Source: DAOVVL01 sp965603095 (GTDB lineage Bacteria; Pseudomonadota; Alphaproteobacteria; Rhodospirillales; Magnetovibrionaceae). Taken from it: a DNA stretch of 36,314 nt. The DNA lies in NCBI GenBank assembly GCA_965603095.1, contig CBFDBQ010000017.1, positions 1 to 36,314 of the forward strand, read 5' to 3'. A program made the position numbers and the translations under genes. Shown one piece after another: positions 15,822 to 25,033 of this stretch (position 1 is its first letter; the number at the start of each line of letters is the position of its first letter). Below the pieces are notes generated by a model. That model had not been told where the DNA came from. It searched no databases and was given only the letters and a program-made list of their open reading frames with translations.

Positions 15822-17267
15822 ATGAACGCCGAACCAGATAACAAAAAACAACAAGTTAACGAATCGCTATACTCCAAGCATCTAAAGGTTTACCCGCAAC
15901 GCATTGCGGGAACTTTTCGTCGGCTTAAATGGATGGTGCTGGGTACGTTGTTGGGTTTTTATTACGTCGTTCCTTGGATTAGGTGGGATCGCGGTCCCAA
16001 CGCGCCTGATCAGGCGATACTGCTCGATATGGCGGGCAGAAGGGGATACTTTTTTGATATCGAAATTTGGGCGCAAGAAGTTTATTACCTGACGGGAATT
16101 TTAATTTTAGGTGCGGTTGGGTTATTTTTGGCTACCGCATTGGCGGGGCGCGTGTGGTGTGGTTTTACCTGCCCGCAAACAGTATGGACCGATTTGTTTC
16201 TGTGGGCCGAACGCCTGATAGAGGGCGACCGCAATAAGCGGATAAAGTTAGATAGTGGGCCGCTAACCGTATCCAAAGCGGTTAAGAAAATTACTAAACA
16301 TTTTTTCTGGATTATTATTGCGTTGGCTACTGGCGGGGCATGGATTTTTTATTTTGTAGACGCCCCCACTGTGGCAATAAATTTATTGAACGGCAGCGCA
16401 TCCTCAACCATTTATGGGTTTGTCGCGCTATTTGCCGGTTTTACATATCTGCTGGCGGGGTGGGCACGGGAACAGGTGTGTATTTATATGTGCCCATGGC
16501 CACGTTTTCAGGGCTCAATGTTTGATGAGGACTCTTTGTTAGTTACCTACGAAGAATGGCGGGGTGAGCCACGGGGCAAGGCAAAACAAAAAGACAGCAG
16601 TAATAATCTTGGAGATTGCGTTGATTGTGGGCTTTGCGTAAACGTCTGCCCAACCGGAACCGATATTCGTCTAGGCCAGCAATTTACCTGCATCGGCTGT
16701 GCGCTTTGCATTGATGCGTGCAATTCAATTATGGGAAAACTTGGGCGTCCGGCAAACCTTATTGCGTATGATTCCATTTCCAATCAACTGTCGCGGGCCG
16801 AAGGCAAGCCAGCAAAGAAGCGTTTTTTCCGTCCACGGGTGCTTGCTTATGTGGCAATTCTTGTTGCGGTGGTGGGGATTATGATCCTTTCGCTGGCAAC
16901 CAGAAATCGCATTGAGATCAACATCCAGCGTGATCGCGCACCGCTGTTTGTTACCCTTTCTAATGGCGATATCCGCAATGGCTATACTTTCAAAATTCTC
17001 AATATGGAATCCCACGGTAATAGTTATGTATTGCGGACAGATGAGCTAACGGGTGCCGTTATTAACGTTATTGGCATTGAAAATAATGGGGCCAAAGAGG
17101 TTGTTCTAAATGTTAATCCCGATAACATAGGAACGTTCCGGGTTTTTGTTCGAATGGCACAGAAAGACTTGAAGTATAAATCTAATGAAGTGAAATTTGT
17201 GCTGATTAATTTGAAAACTGGTATGGAAATAGAACAAGAAACTGTATTCTATGGTCCAGATAAATAA
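15822..17267 (+). CDS. ccoG: Cytochrome oxidase assembly ferredoxin-like protein CcoG (RdxA/FixG)
   Basis: 481 aa. Membrane helices near 36-52, 88-108, 158-180 and 197-215 surround GRVWCGFTCPQTVW (110-123) and EQVCIYMCPWPRFQ (217-230). Two [4Fe-4S] motifs follow: C266, C269, C272, C276 and C290, C293, C296, C300. Another helix (about 336-357) precedes a C-terminal immunoglobulin-like periplasmic domain. CcoG reduces Cu(II) to Cu(I) for the cbb3 copper pathway. It opens ccoGHIS. Confidence 0.96.
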   Translation: MNAEPDNKKQQVNESLYSKHLKVYPQRIAGTFRRLKWMVLGTLLGFYYVVPWIRWDRGPNAPDQAILLDMAGRRGYFFDIEIWAQEVYYLTGILILGAVGLFLATALAGRVWCGFTCPQTVWTDLFLWAERLIEGDRNKRIKLDSGPLTVSKAVKKITKHFFWIIIALATGGAWIFYFVDAPTVAINLLNGSASSTIYGFVALFAGFTYLLAGWAREQVCIYMCPWPRFQGSMFDEDSLLVTYEEWRGEPRGKAKQKDSSNNLGDCVDCGLCVNVCPTGTDIRLGQQFTCIGCALCIDACNSIMGKLGRPANLIAYDSISNQLSRAEGKPAKKRFFRPRVLAYVAILVAVVGIMILSLATRNRIEINIQRDRAPLFVTLSNGDIRNGYTFKILNMESHGNSYVLRTDELTGAVINVIGIENNGAKEVVLNVNPDNIGTFRVFVRMAQKDLKYKSNEVKFVLINLKTGMEIEQETVFYGPDK

Positions 17268-17290
17268 AAATTGAAAAGCGAGTAACAAAA

Positions 17291-17767
17291 ATGGCAATGG
17301 CTAATAATCGCGCTCCCGGTTGGTGGTATCCGTGGCTATTTGTGGGCGGCTTAGGAATTGTTGTTATTGTAAATGGCTTCCTTGTTTATTTTGCCATCAA
17401 CTCTTGGACCGGGCTTTCGACTGAGGGTCATTACGACAAAGGGCTTGCATATAACCAAACCCTTGATGCCCAACGTCAGCAAAATGCCTTGGGGTGGAAA
17501 GCTAATTTTATCTATAACCTAGATGGAAATATTTCCGTTCGCCTTACAGATACAAACGGCAAACCACTGGATAATTTGAAGGTAAAGGCACAGCTTTATC
17601 GTCCATCGCAAGACGATGTTGATTATATTGTTGATTTGCAGCGGACATTAGCAGGAACATATCAAGCGAAACCACAACTGCCCTTGCCCGGATTATGGGA
17701 AGTGCGCCTAAGCGCAAACCGCGGTAGCGATACATTTCGCCTAAGGCGGCGCATTCAGGTTCCCTGA
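17291..17767 (+). CDS. ccoH: cbb3 oxidase assembly protein CcoH (FixH)
   Basis: 158 aa. One N-terminal helix (about 10-35) is preceded by RAPGWWYPW, then a periplasmic FixH domain with GHYDKGLAYNQTLDAQRQQNALGW, the conserved family segment, and a C-terminal beta-rich part ending in RRRIQVP. CcoH helps assemble the oxidase, working with the CcoI copper transporter. Its TGA shares one base with the ccoI ATG, giving tight translational coupling. The ribosome site before the ATG is weak; an ATG two codons later is an alternative. Confidence 0.94.
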   Translation: MAMANNRAPGWWYPWLFVGGLGIVVIVNGFLVYFAINSWTGLSTEGHYDKGLAYNQTLDAQRQQNALGWKANFIYNLDGNISVRLTDTNGKPLDNLKVKAQLYRPSQDDVDYIVDLQRTLAGTYQAKPQLPLPGLWEVRLSANRGSDTFRLRRRIQVP

Positions 17768-20130
17768 TGGCTGATTGTCTTCATTGTGGTTTGCCCATTC
17801 CCGACAAAAGCAGTGGCGGTAAAGAATTTTGCTGTGCCGGATGTCAAGCGGCCTATGGCATGGTGCAGGGGTTGGGTCTGGAAAAATATTATACCCAGCG
17901 TTGCATTGATCCCCATGTGCGGCCCATGCGACCCGATGAAGGTGAAACATTATTTGATTTTGCCTCTTACGTAAAAACCGAAGATGACGGAACCGCATCA
18001 TTACATTTAATGATCGAGGGAATGCAGTGTGCCGCTTGTGTCTGGTTGATAGAAAGTGTGCTGACGCGCCAAGCGGGCGTAATTCATGCGCGCATTAACA
18101 TGACCACGCGGCGCTTGGTGTTAAAATGGCATCCTGATAAATCCGATGCGTCAGAGCTTGTGGATATAATTGGCCAATTGGGATACAAGGCAGCACCGTT
18201 TGATCCGCTGGTTCTGGGGGCAGAAACCCGCGCCTATGAAAAAAACCTACTTATCAGCATGGCGGTGGCCGGGTTTGCCGCTGGTAATGTGATGTTATTT
18301 TCTGTTTCGGTCTGGGCCGGATATTTTCAAGGCATGGGCCCAGCTACCCGCGATTTGATGCATTGGCTATCGGCATTAATCACGCTTCCGGCGGTGGCCT
18401 ATGCCGGGATGCCGTTTTATCGCTCTGCCATAACCGCGCTTAGGGCCCGGCGCACCAATATGGATGTGCCTATTTCATTGGCAGTTTTGCTGGCATCGGG
18501 CATGAGCCTGTTTGAAACAATGCGTGGCGGCGAGCATGTTTATTTTGATTCTGCCATCACATTATTATTCTTTTTATTGGTGGGACGTTACCTTGATAGC
18601 CGTGCCCGGGGTCGCGCCAGATCCATGGGTGAGCATTTGCTGGCCCTTACCGCCACGGCAGTAACGGTGTTAGATGATAACGGCACAAGACATGTTGTTC
18701 CGCCGAGCAAGGTTACGCCAGGCATGCGTGTACTGGTAAGCGCGGGTGAGCGAATTTCGGTTGATGGCAAGGTTACCCACGGCACCAGCGATATTGATAC
18801 CCAGCTTATTAATGGCGAAAGCATCCCGGCGGTTGCCAAGCCAGAAACAGGTGTGTTTGCCGGCACAATGAACCTAACTAGCCCACTTACAATTTCAATA
18901 ACCGCAGTGGGTGATGATACTTTGCTGGCGGAAATATTGCGTCTAATGGAATCCGCCGAAGAGGGCCGCGCCCGTTATGTCGCCATTGCCGACCGGGTTT
19001 CGGCATTATACGCCCCGGTGGTTCATAGCCTTGCGTTAATTGCATTTCTTGGCTGGTGGGTGGTGGTTGGTGCTCCGTGGCAGCAAGCGTTGATGATTTC
19101 GGTGGCGGTACTGATTATTACTTGCCCTTGTGCGTTGGCACTGGCGGTACCGGCAGTGCAGGTGGTGGCGAGCGGGCGGTTTTTACGCCGGGGAATGTTG
19201 CTAAAATCCGGCACCGCATTGGAACGCTTGGCTGAGGTTAATTATGTGGTATTTGATAAAACCGGCACCTTAACAATGGGCACGCCGGAACTTTCCAACC
19301 TCGATGAGATTACCAATGATGACCTTCAGCTGGTAGCCGCAATGGCGGCGCACAGCAAACATCCCTTGTCTCGCGCTTTAATGCGGGTGGCGGGAGAGGG
19401 CGTAATGCCAATTGATGGTGTGTGCGAAGTTCCCGGCGCTGGATTATCACTTAAAACCGATGGCGGTGAAATTCGTCTGGGAAGACGTGATTGGTGTGAA
19501 GTTGATAGCGATATTCCTGCCGCTGGACCAGAGCTGTGGCTGGCACGACCAGATTCCTTACCGCTACGTTTTTCTTTTGTTGACCGTATTCGAGACGATG
19601 GCGCCAAAGTAATAAATAAATTGCAAAAAATGGGTTTTGAGGTTGAGCTTCTTTCTGGCGATAGAGAAGAAACAGTTTCTCAGGTTGCAAAGTTTCTAAA
19701 TATAAAAACCTGGAATGCTGGTTTCACACCAACCGATAAAGCCGCACGCCTTGCGGAACTTGCAGGCAGGGGGCACCGTGTGCTGATGGTGGGTGACGGT
19801 ATAAATGATGCTCCGGCACTAGCTGGGGCGCATGTATCGCTATCACCATCAAGCGCCGCTGATATTTCGCAAACTGTGGCCGATATTGTTTATCAGGGCG
19901 ATAATTTGGAACCGGTAATCGAAGCAATCGATGTGGCACGCTGTGCAGATAGGTTGATTAAGCAAAACTTTGCGCTTTCATTTGTGTATAATGCCTCCAC
20001 CATTCCGCTTGCTATGTTAGGGTTGGTGACCCCGCTTATTGCCGCCATCGCCATGTCATCGTCTTCATTGGTGGTAATTGGTAATTCTCTCAGACTTGGC
20101 TGGCAACGCAGTGAAAGTGATAAAAACTGA
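17767..20130 (+). CDS. ccoI: Copper-exporting P1B-type ATPase for cbb3 assembly (CcoI/FixI)
   Basis: 787 aa. An N-terminal Cys-rich metal-binding segment (CLHC at 4-7, CCAGC at 22-26) precedes an HMA domain with C88 and C91 (GMQCAACVWL). The transport motif is CPC at 453-455, the phosphorylation site D497 is in DKTGTLT, an HSKHPLSRAL segment binds nucleotide, and GDGINDAP closes the hinge. It moves Cu(I) to the periplasm for CcoN metallation rather than for copper resistance. It overlaps ccoH and ccoS by one base each. Confidence 0.96.
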   Translation: MADCLHCGLPIPDKSSGGKEFCCAGCQAAYGMVQGLGLEKYYTQRCIDPHVRPMRPDEGETLFDFASYVKTEDDGTASLHLMIEGMQCAACVWLIESVLTRQAGVIHARINMTTRRLVLKWHPDKSDASELVDIIGQLGYKAAPFDPLVLGAETRAYEKNLLISMAVAGFAAGNVMLFSVSVWAGYFQGMGPATRDLMHWLSALITLPAVAYAGMPFYRSAITALRARRTNMDVPISLAVLLASGMSLFETMRGGEHVYFDSAITLLFFLLVGRYLDSRARGRARSMGEHLLALTATAVTVLDDNGTRHVVPPSKVTPGMRVLVSAGERISVDGKVTHGTSDIDTQLINGESIPAVAKPETGVFAGTMNLTSPLTISITAVGDDTLLAEILRLMESAEEGRARYVAIADRVSALYAPVVHSLALIAFLGWWVVVGAPWQQALMISVAVLIITCPCALALAVPAVQVVASGRFLRRGMLLKSGTALERLAEVNYVVFDKTGTLTMGTPELSNLDEITNDDLQLVAAMAAHSKHPLSRALMRVAGEGVMPIDGVCEVPGAGLSLKTDGGEIRLGRRDWCEVDSDIPAAGPELWLARPDSLPLRFSFVDRIRDDGAKVINKLQKMGFEVELLSGDREETVSQVAKFLNIKTWNAGFTPTDKAARLAELAGRGHRVLMVGDGINDAPALAGAHVSLSPSSAADISQTVADIVYQGDNLEPVIEAIDVARCADRLIKQNFALSFVYNASTIPLAMLGLVTPLIAAIAMSSSSLVVIGNSLRLGWQRSESDKN

Positions 20131-20333
20131 TGGATGTGTTGATATATCTAATTCCCATAGCCTTGGTATTGGGGGGTGCTGCGCTGGCGGCATTTTTATG
20201 GGCGCTTAAATCAGGGCAATTTGATGATATGGAAGGCGCCGCCAACCGGATTTTATTTGATGACGATGCACCGGAACAAAACACCGAAAAACCCAACGCC
20301 AAAAAACCCAACAATAGTGACGAAAATAATTAA
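20130..20333 (+). CDS. ccoS: cbb3 oxidase maturation protein CcoS
   Basis: 67 aa. One membrane helix (about 3-25) is followed by ALKSGQFDDMEGAANRILFDDD, the diagnostic CcoS segment, and a hydrophilic tail. It is needed for cofactor insertion into the cbb3 oxidase. The ATG shares its A with the TGA of ccoI. The next 438 bases hold no supported gene, only the repeat copy at 20442 and the 5' region of the next gene. Confidence 0.95.
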   Translation: MDVLIYLIPIALVLGGAALAAFLWALKSGQFDDMEGAANRILFDDDAPEQNTEKPNAKKPNNSDENN

Positions 20334-20441
20334 ACCATCTCTAATAATGGTGCTTTTGCTCAAGTTTATGACTGTTTTACTGCAATCTTCCAGTGCCCAT
20401 CTATCTTCGATAGGGCTCGTCATTTTAAACGGGGCCGCTTA

Positions 20442-20532
20442 ATCATTTTATGTGTATTTCCATCACCTCAACAAAAGCTCACAAACTGACGGCAGCTGCC
20501 TCCAGCTAGCAAAATTAAAACCCCGTTTCCTA
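20442..20532 (+). repeat. Dispersed tRNA-end repeat, copy 3
   Basis: It contains ATGTGTATT, then ACAAAAGCTCACAAACTG, GGCAGCTGCCTCCAGCTAGC and AAAATTAAAACCCCG. Compared with tRNA-Met, the T-stem halves GGCAG and CTGCC are joined with no T loop, and the CCA end reads AGCA. The tail AGCTAGCAAAATTAAA matches the copy at 26082, but the terminator hairpin is decayed. It marks the boundary between the cco block and the SulP block. Confidence 0.75.
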
Positions 20533-20771
20533 AAAAATAAAATTCACAGGCGTAATGGCCGTATGTGTATTGGAGCCAAAAAAACGTATTCACCTGCACT
20601 AATTATTGGATTTGTTAGGATTTTTAAGCTTAGGGTTTTCCCTAATAACTCTACTTAATTTACTCCAGTAGTATCAGTGTGTTATTAAATAACTAAGGGA
20701 TGATAATTAATTGTAAATAAAATAGGGTAATTAGCGATGGCGCTACCATCAGCTCATAACGGGGGAAAATA

Positions 20772-22001
20772 ATGCGAATAAAAAATAAATCCATTGCGAC
20801 GGTGCTTGCAATCGCCGCTACAGCTTTTTTCTGTGCACCAGTATTGGCCGAAGATGTAATTACGTTCGGCACTCCGCTCTCATTTAGCGGTGAACATAAA
20901 GTCAACGGCCAGCACGCCCGTAAAGGCTATGAACTGGCTAGAAAAATTATTAACGAAAACGGCGGAATAAGCATTGGTGGCGTTAAACATAAAATCGCCA
21001 TCAAGTATTATGACGACGAATCAAATCCTGCCATTGCGGCAAAATTCGCTAAACGCCTGATTATCGAAGATAAGGTTAGTTTCCTGCTTGGGCCATATGG
21101 CACCGCAACTACGGCTGCCGTGGCGCCTGTTGCTGAAAAATACCGCATACCAATGGTGCAAGCCAATGGCGCATCCCTTTCCCTATTTAATAAGGGTTAC
21201 ACGCAAATGTTTGCCGTGCTTTCAAGCGCTGATAAATACATGGCGGAAACCATTAACCTTGTAGCGGAAGAGGCGCAAAAACAGGGTCGCAATCCTAAGG
21301 ATATATCCATCGCAATAGCAACGGAGAGCGATTCATTTTCTCAAGATTTGCGCAACGGTGTGCTGGCCGACGCCCGCAACTATGGCATGAAGGTGGTGGT
21401 TGATGAGCGTTTGCCGCGCGATTTCGTTGATATGACTTTCATCCTTAATAAGGTCAAGGCTGCGGGCGCAGATGTATTAATAATTTCCGGTCATGAAAAA
21501 GGTGCCGATCTAGCGTCTCGTCAAATTTACGAACAAAAAATTGATGTGCCGATGTTGGCGATGACCCATTGCGAAAGCGCTGATATTCACGGTCGCTATG
21601 GCCTGCGTGTAGACTACGCAATTTGCGCAACCCAATGGGATAGCAATATGGATAACACTGGCAAGGTATTTGGCAGTGCTCATAATTATCGCAAGCGCTA
21701 CGAGTTTGAACATGGAATTGAACCTCCTTATCAGGCCGCTGAATCCAGCGCCGCAGTTGTAGTGTTGGCCGATGCTATTGAGCGGGCCGGAACCCTTGAC
21801 CCTGCTAAGGTGCGCGATGCCCTAGCCAATACCGATCTGGAAACATTCTTCGGCTGGGTAAAGTTCGATTCCACCGGCAAGAATATCGCAAAGCCAATGA
21901 TTCTTCGCCAGCTGTTGCGTGGGCGTTACATCGTGGTTGCCCCAACGGGCCTTGCCAGACAGGCTGTTATATTTCCTCAGCCCAAATGGAGTGAGCGTTA
22001 G
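20772..22001 (+). CDS. Periplasmic binding protein, branched-chain amino acid type (orphan)
   Basis: 409 aa with a signal peptide cut after VLA (residue 26). The mature part is a type I periplasmic binding fold of the LivJ/Peripla_BP_6 kind (ITFGTPLSFSGEHKVNGQHARKGYEL at the start; YDDESNPAIAAKFAKRLIIEDKV; LGPYGTATTAAVAPVAEKYRIPMVQANG). GGGGGA lies just upstream of the ATG. No LivHMGF transport genes accompany it; instead it is 12 bases from a SulP transporter gene. It may feed a permease encoded elsewhere or sense a ligand for the SulP partner. The ligand is unknown. Confidence 0.88.
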   Translation: MRIKNKSIATVLAIAATAFFCAPVLAEDVITFGTPLSFSGEHKVNGQHARKGYELARKIINENGGISIGGVKHKIAIKYYDDESNPAIAAKFAKRLIIEDKVSFLLGPYGTATTAAVAPVAEKYRIPMVQANGASLSLFNKGYTQMFAVLSSADKYMAETINLVAEEAQKQGRNPKDISIAIATESDSFSQDLRNGVLADARNYGMKVVVDERLPRDFVDMTFILNKVKAAGADVLIISGHEKGADLASRQIYEQKIDVPMLAMTHCESADIHGRYGLRVDYAICATQWDSNMDNTGKVFGSAHNYRKRYEFEHGIEPPYQAAESSAAVVVLADAIERAGTLDPAKVRDALANTDLETFFGWVKFDSTGKNIAKPMILRQLLRGRYIVVAPTGLARQAVIFPQPKWSER

Positions 22002-22013
22002 GCGGAAACTATA

Positions 22014-24407
22014 ATGAAAAAGGCCGCAGTCGACAGAACCGAAGCCAAACCCGATAATAAACAATCGATATGGTCGGCTGTCAGCCTGAAAGGTGATGTT
22101 CAGGGTGCGCTGGCAGCTTTGTTGGTGTCGTTACCATTAAGCATGACAATCGGGGTCATTGCATTTCAGCCCTTGGGTAAGGAATATATTATCCAAGGCA
22201 TAATGGCAGGCGTTTTTGGCGCGGCGATCTTAAGTTTTATTTCTGGCTTTGGTGGCGTTCGTTCGCCACTGATATCCGGGCCACGTGCGGCATCTGCATT
22301 AATAGTTGCTTCATTGATGACCAATCTTTTTGTTTCGGATGAATTGTTTTTTCCTTCTGGTCAATCGGTTGATTATGTAATCTCCATAACCTTTTTTGCG
22401 ATTTTTTTGGCAGGCATAATTCAAGCCGTTGCCGGGGTGTCGCGTATCGCAAATATTGTTAAATTTATTCCTTATCCGGTGATTTCTGCGTTTATTAGCA
22501 GTTCCGCTTTGTTGATCGTTTCCGGTCAGGCGTGGGTATTGCTTGATATAAAGAAGGAAAAAACCTTTCCCAATGAAGATACGTTGATTGATCTGGCTAT
22601 GCGTATTGGTGAGGCACAACCCCTTTCTATGATAGCTCCTGCGGCGACCATTGCCGTAATGGTTATTGTTACAAAATACGCACGCTCCCTGCCTGCGACA
22701 TTGGTTGGCTTATTAGTCGGCACCGGGGTTTATTATTTAACTCAGCAACTGTTGGGTGGCGCAGATATTGGCGCAACGCTGGGTAATCTTGCAACGAACT
22801 CATCTGTGGTTGGTGATGGGGCAACCCATCAGGTAATGACATACCTTCCGATTTTTCAATTTCCTGAAATGTTTACAGGGCTTGTTGCAGGGGGCGATTT
22901 TTGGGCGACTATTATGATTGTTGTTCCGGCGGCATTGGCCATGGCGGCGCTAGCATCATTGGACACCGCAGTATCGCTTGCGGCAGTTGATGAAATGGTT
23001 GAAACCCGCAGCGATATAAACCGCGAAATTAGGGGCCAGGGCATTGGCAATATGGCGGCGGCTTTGTTTGGCGGGTTGATTGGCTCAGGTGGCATGGTGC
23101 GTACCAAACCAGGGCTTGAAGCGGGCGGGCGCTCATACGTTATGGCCATATTATCCAGCGTATTTATGGTTGCGGCCATAGTTATCTTAGGCGGTTTAAT
23201 TGGCTATATTCCGCGTTCGGTTATATCTGCCGTTATAGTGGTTTTAGGATTTCAGATTTTTGACCGTTGGTCCTTAACGGTTTTGCGCAGTTGTATGAGC
23301 AGGTATATTTTTCGCCGTTCAGGTGCGCTGTTGGATGGCATAATTATTCTTCTTGTAGTTGTAGTTGCATTAAGCATTGACCTTATTGCTGCCGTTGGTG
23401 TTGGAATTTTATTATCGGTTATTGTTTTTGTTTCACGCATGAGCCGTTCGTTAATTCGGGGAGAACACCGCGGACCAGGCATTCACTCGCGTAGCATGTG
23501 GGGGCCTGCTCGACAGGAAATCTTGGATAGACATGGTCATAAAATTACTGTGCTTGAACTTGATGGCGCCGTATTTTTTGGTACCGCCGATAGTCTAGAA
23601 AACCATATTGATAAATTAATAAAAGAAGGCGTTCGTTATATTGTTTTGGATATGAAGCGGGTCAGGGACATTGATAGCACTGGCACTTTTATGCTTGAGC
23701 GCGTGAAAAAAAGATTGCAGCAACTCGGCGGCGATATTGTTGCAAGCTATATACTTAAAGAACGCCGCCAAAGTCGTTTTGATACAGTTGTTGAGCGGCG
23801 CGAACAAAGCAAGATGCGGCCAATTTGGTCTTTTCTTGAGCATTCAAGAGCTTTGGAAAGATTAGGCGAAGAAATGTTTTTTAACGATACCGATCAAGCG
23901 CTTGCTTATTGTGAAGATAAATTGATTGAAAACATTCGCACCGAACAAGGAGGTGAATTAAGTCGAGGTAAAAGTTATATCCCATCCATATTTGCAGGTT
24001 TGAGCGATGAAGAAATTCGCTTACTCAGGCGAATGGTTGCGCGTCAGACCTTTATGGCAGGTGAGTACGTTTTCAAGCAAGATGATGACGGAGATGCTCT
24101 GTATTTTGTAAGCAAAGGTAAGGGGGAGGTAATGGTTCATCTGCACGCAAGCGGTGAACGCAAACGTCTTGGTGTTTTGAAAAGTGGGGCCATATTCGGA
24201 GAAATGGCATTGTTGGATAAAAAATCACGTGCGGCAAGCGTCATTGCCACGGAAAACATGATTTGCTACCGCCTTGATGTGGACACGTTTGAAAAACTAA
24301 AACGCGAACATAACCATATAGCCATCAAGCTATTTAACAGTTTGTGCATCATGCTTTCTGAGCGCATCCGGGCCACAAACGCCATGGTAGCCGAGCTGGA
24401 AAATTAG
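22014..24407 (+). CDS. SulP-family anion transporter with STAS and cyclic-nucleotide-binding domains
   Basis: 797 aa. A membrane domain of 10-14 helices (about 25-475) has the SulP-like ISGPRAASAL segment and the STAS-linked C-terminus. The STAS domain (about 505-610) contains ITVLELDGAVFFGTADSLE and IDSTGTFMLERV. A Crp-like cyclic-nucleotide-binding domain (about 659-785) has GEYVFKQDDDGDALYFVSKGKGEVMV and GAIFGEMALLDKKSRAASVIA, including the phosphate-cassette pattern FGEMALL-x(5)-R-A-A. SulP proteins move sulfate, bicarbonate or dicarboxylates. The fused domain suggests gating by cAMP or cGMP. It is co-transcribed with the binding protein 12 bases upstream. Confidence 0.93.
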   Translation: MKKAAVDRTEAKPDNKQSIWSAVSLKGDVQGALAALLVSLPLSMTIGVIAFQPLGKEYIIQGIMAGVFGAAILSFISGFGGVRSPLISGPRAASALIVASLMTNLFVSDELFFPSGQSVDYVISITFFAIFLAGIIQAVAGVSRIANIVKFIPYPVISAFISSSALLIVSGQAWVLLDIKKEKTFPNEDTLIDLAMRIGEAQPLSMIAPAATIAVMVIVTKYARSLPATLVGLLVGTGVYYLTQQLLGGADIGATLGNLATNSSVVGDGATHQVMTYLPIFQFPEMFTGLVAGGDFWATIMIVVPAALAMAALASLDTAVSLAAVDEMVETRSDINREIRGQGIGNMAAALFGGLIGSGGMVRTKPGLEAGGRSYVMAILSSVFMVAAIVILGGLIGYIPRSVISAVIVVLGFQIFDRWSLTVLRSCMSRYIFRRSGALLDGIIILLVVVVALSIDLIAAVGVGILLSVIVFVSRMSRSLIRGEHRGPGIHSRSMWGPARQEILDRHGHKITVLELDGAVFFGTADSLENHIDKLIKEGVRYIVLDMKRVRDIDSTGTFMLERVKKRLQQLGGDIVASYILKERRQSRFDTVVERREQSKMRPIWSFLEHSRALERLGEEMFFNDTDQALAYCEDKLIENIRTEQGGELSRGKSYIPSIFAGLSDEEIRLLRRMVARQTFMAGEYVFKQDDDGDALYFVSKGKGEVMVHLHASGERKRLGVLKSGAIFGEMALLDKKSRAASVIATENMICYRLDVDTFEKLKREHNHIAIKLFNSLCIMLSERIRATNAMVAELEN

Positions 24408-24413
24408 ATTTTT

Positions 24414-24529
24414 ATCATTATTTCATGTGTATTCTCACCACCGCAACAAAAGCTCACAAACTGACGCTAGCTGTCTCCAGCTACCAATAAAAATTCCTGT
24501 AATCTCAATATGTTGCATGGATTTTTTTT
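24414..24529 (+). repeat. Dispersed tRNA-end repeat, copy 4, with decayed terminator
   Basis: It runs ATCATT, ATGTGTATT, ACAAAAGCTCACAAACTG (first base differs), then CTCCAGCTACCA (24475-24486). The tail after the CCA equivalent resembles the true tRNA terminator at 89-123, with about 26 of 35 positions equal by eye, including CCTGTAA and CTCAAT or TTCAAT. It lies between the SulP gene and a converging gene, and may serve as their shared, weak terminator. Confidence 0.75.
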
Positions 24530-24572
24530 AAAAAATTATCGCATATCGGCAGGGACATACAGTGAATTGAAC

Positions 24573-24977
24573 TTATTTTTTTGCCCCAATGCAATCAAGC
24601 CAATCCTCAGCCTCTTCAACATATTTAAAGGCCTTAAACTTTACAGATTTTGGGGTCATAGCACCGCGCACCGCGCAAAAGAATTGTGCATATATGTGCC
24701 GACCATGGTTTAAGCCGGTTACATATGCGGTAGATCCCGTGCGGCCAACTTTTTCATTAAAAATAGTTGAAATCTTTTTTAGCTCATAAAACGTAATATC
24801 AATCTCTGAAGCTTGTGTAAAATCCATAATTGCATCAAATGTACGGTCATACCCCTCAGAGTTGATCAATATGTCAATTGCGGAAACTGAACCATCAAAA
24901 GTCACTCGTCCAAAATAGGAAAAATAAATTCGTCTTTTTGTGCTGTCGATTTTAACTGTGAAATGGTGTTTGTTCAT
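24573..24977 (-). CDS. Small STAS/SpoIIAA-like protein
   Basis: 134 aa, no signal or membrane segment. The alternating beta and alpha pattern (RRIYFSYFGRVTFDGSVSAIDIL, then FDAIMDFTQASEIDITFYELKKI, then AYVTGLNHGRHIYAQFF) and the closing EEAEDWL fit the STAS/SEC14-like family of single-domain proteins, whose roles are mostly unknown. The coding pattern is convincing though no strong ribosome site precedes the ATG. It converges on the SulP gene, which itself carries a STAS domain; whether the two are functionally related is open. Confidence 0.65.
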   Translation of the reverse strand: MNKHHFTVKIDSTKRRIYFSYFGRVTFDGSVSAIDILINSEGYDRTFDAIMDFTQASEIDITFYELKKISTIFNEKVGRTGSTAYVTGLNHGRHIYAQFFCAVRGAMTPKSVKFKAFKYVEEAEDWLDCIGAKK

Positions 24978-25033
24978 AATAATGTTTTAATAGGATAATT
25001 ATAATAAGGGAATTTTTTAATTGTTTAATTAAA

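Noticed and set aside
20176..20442. Frame overlapping ccoS and extending downstream, ending in a hydrophobic stretch
   Set aside because: The first part is an out-of-frame reading of ccoS; the remaining 31 codons after an ATG at 20347 have no ribosome site and run up to the repeat copy.
20442..24529. Repeat copies as functional tRNA genes
   Set aside because: They hold only the 3' end, lack D and anticodon arms, and copy 3 lacks a T loop.
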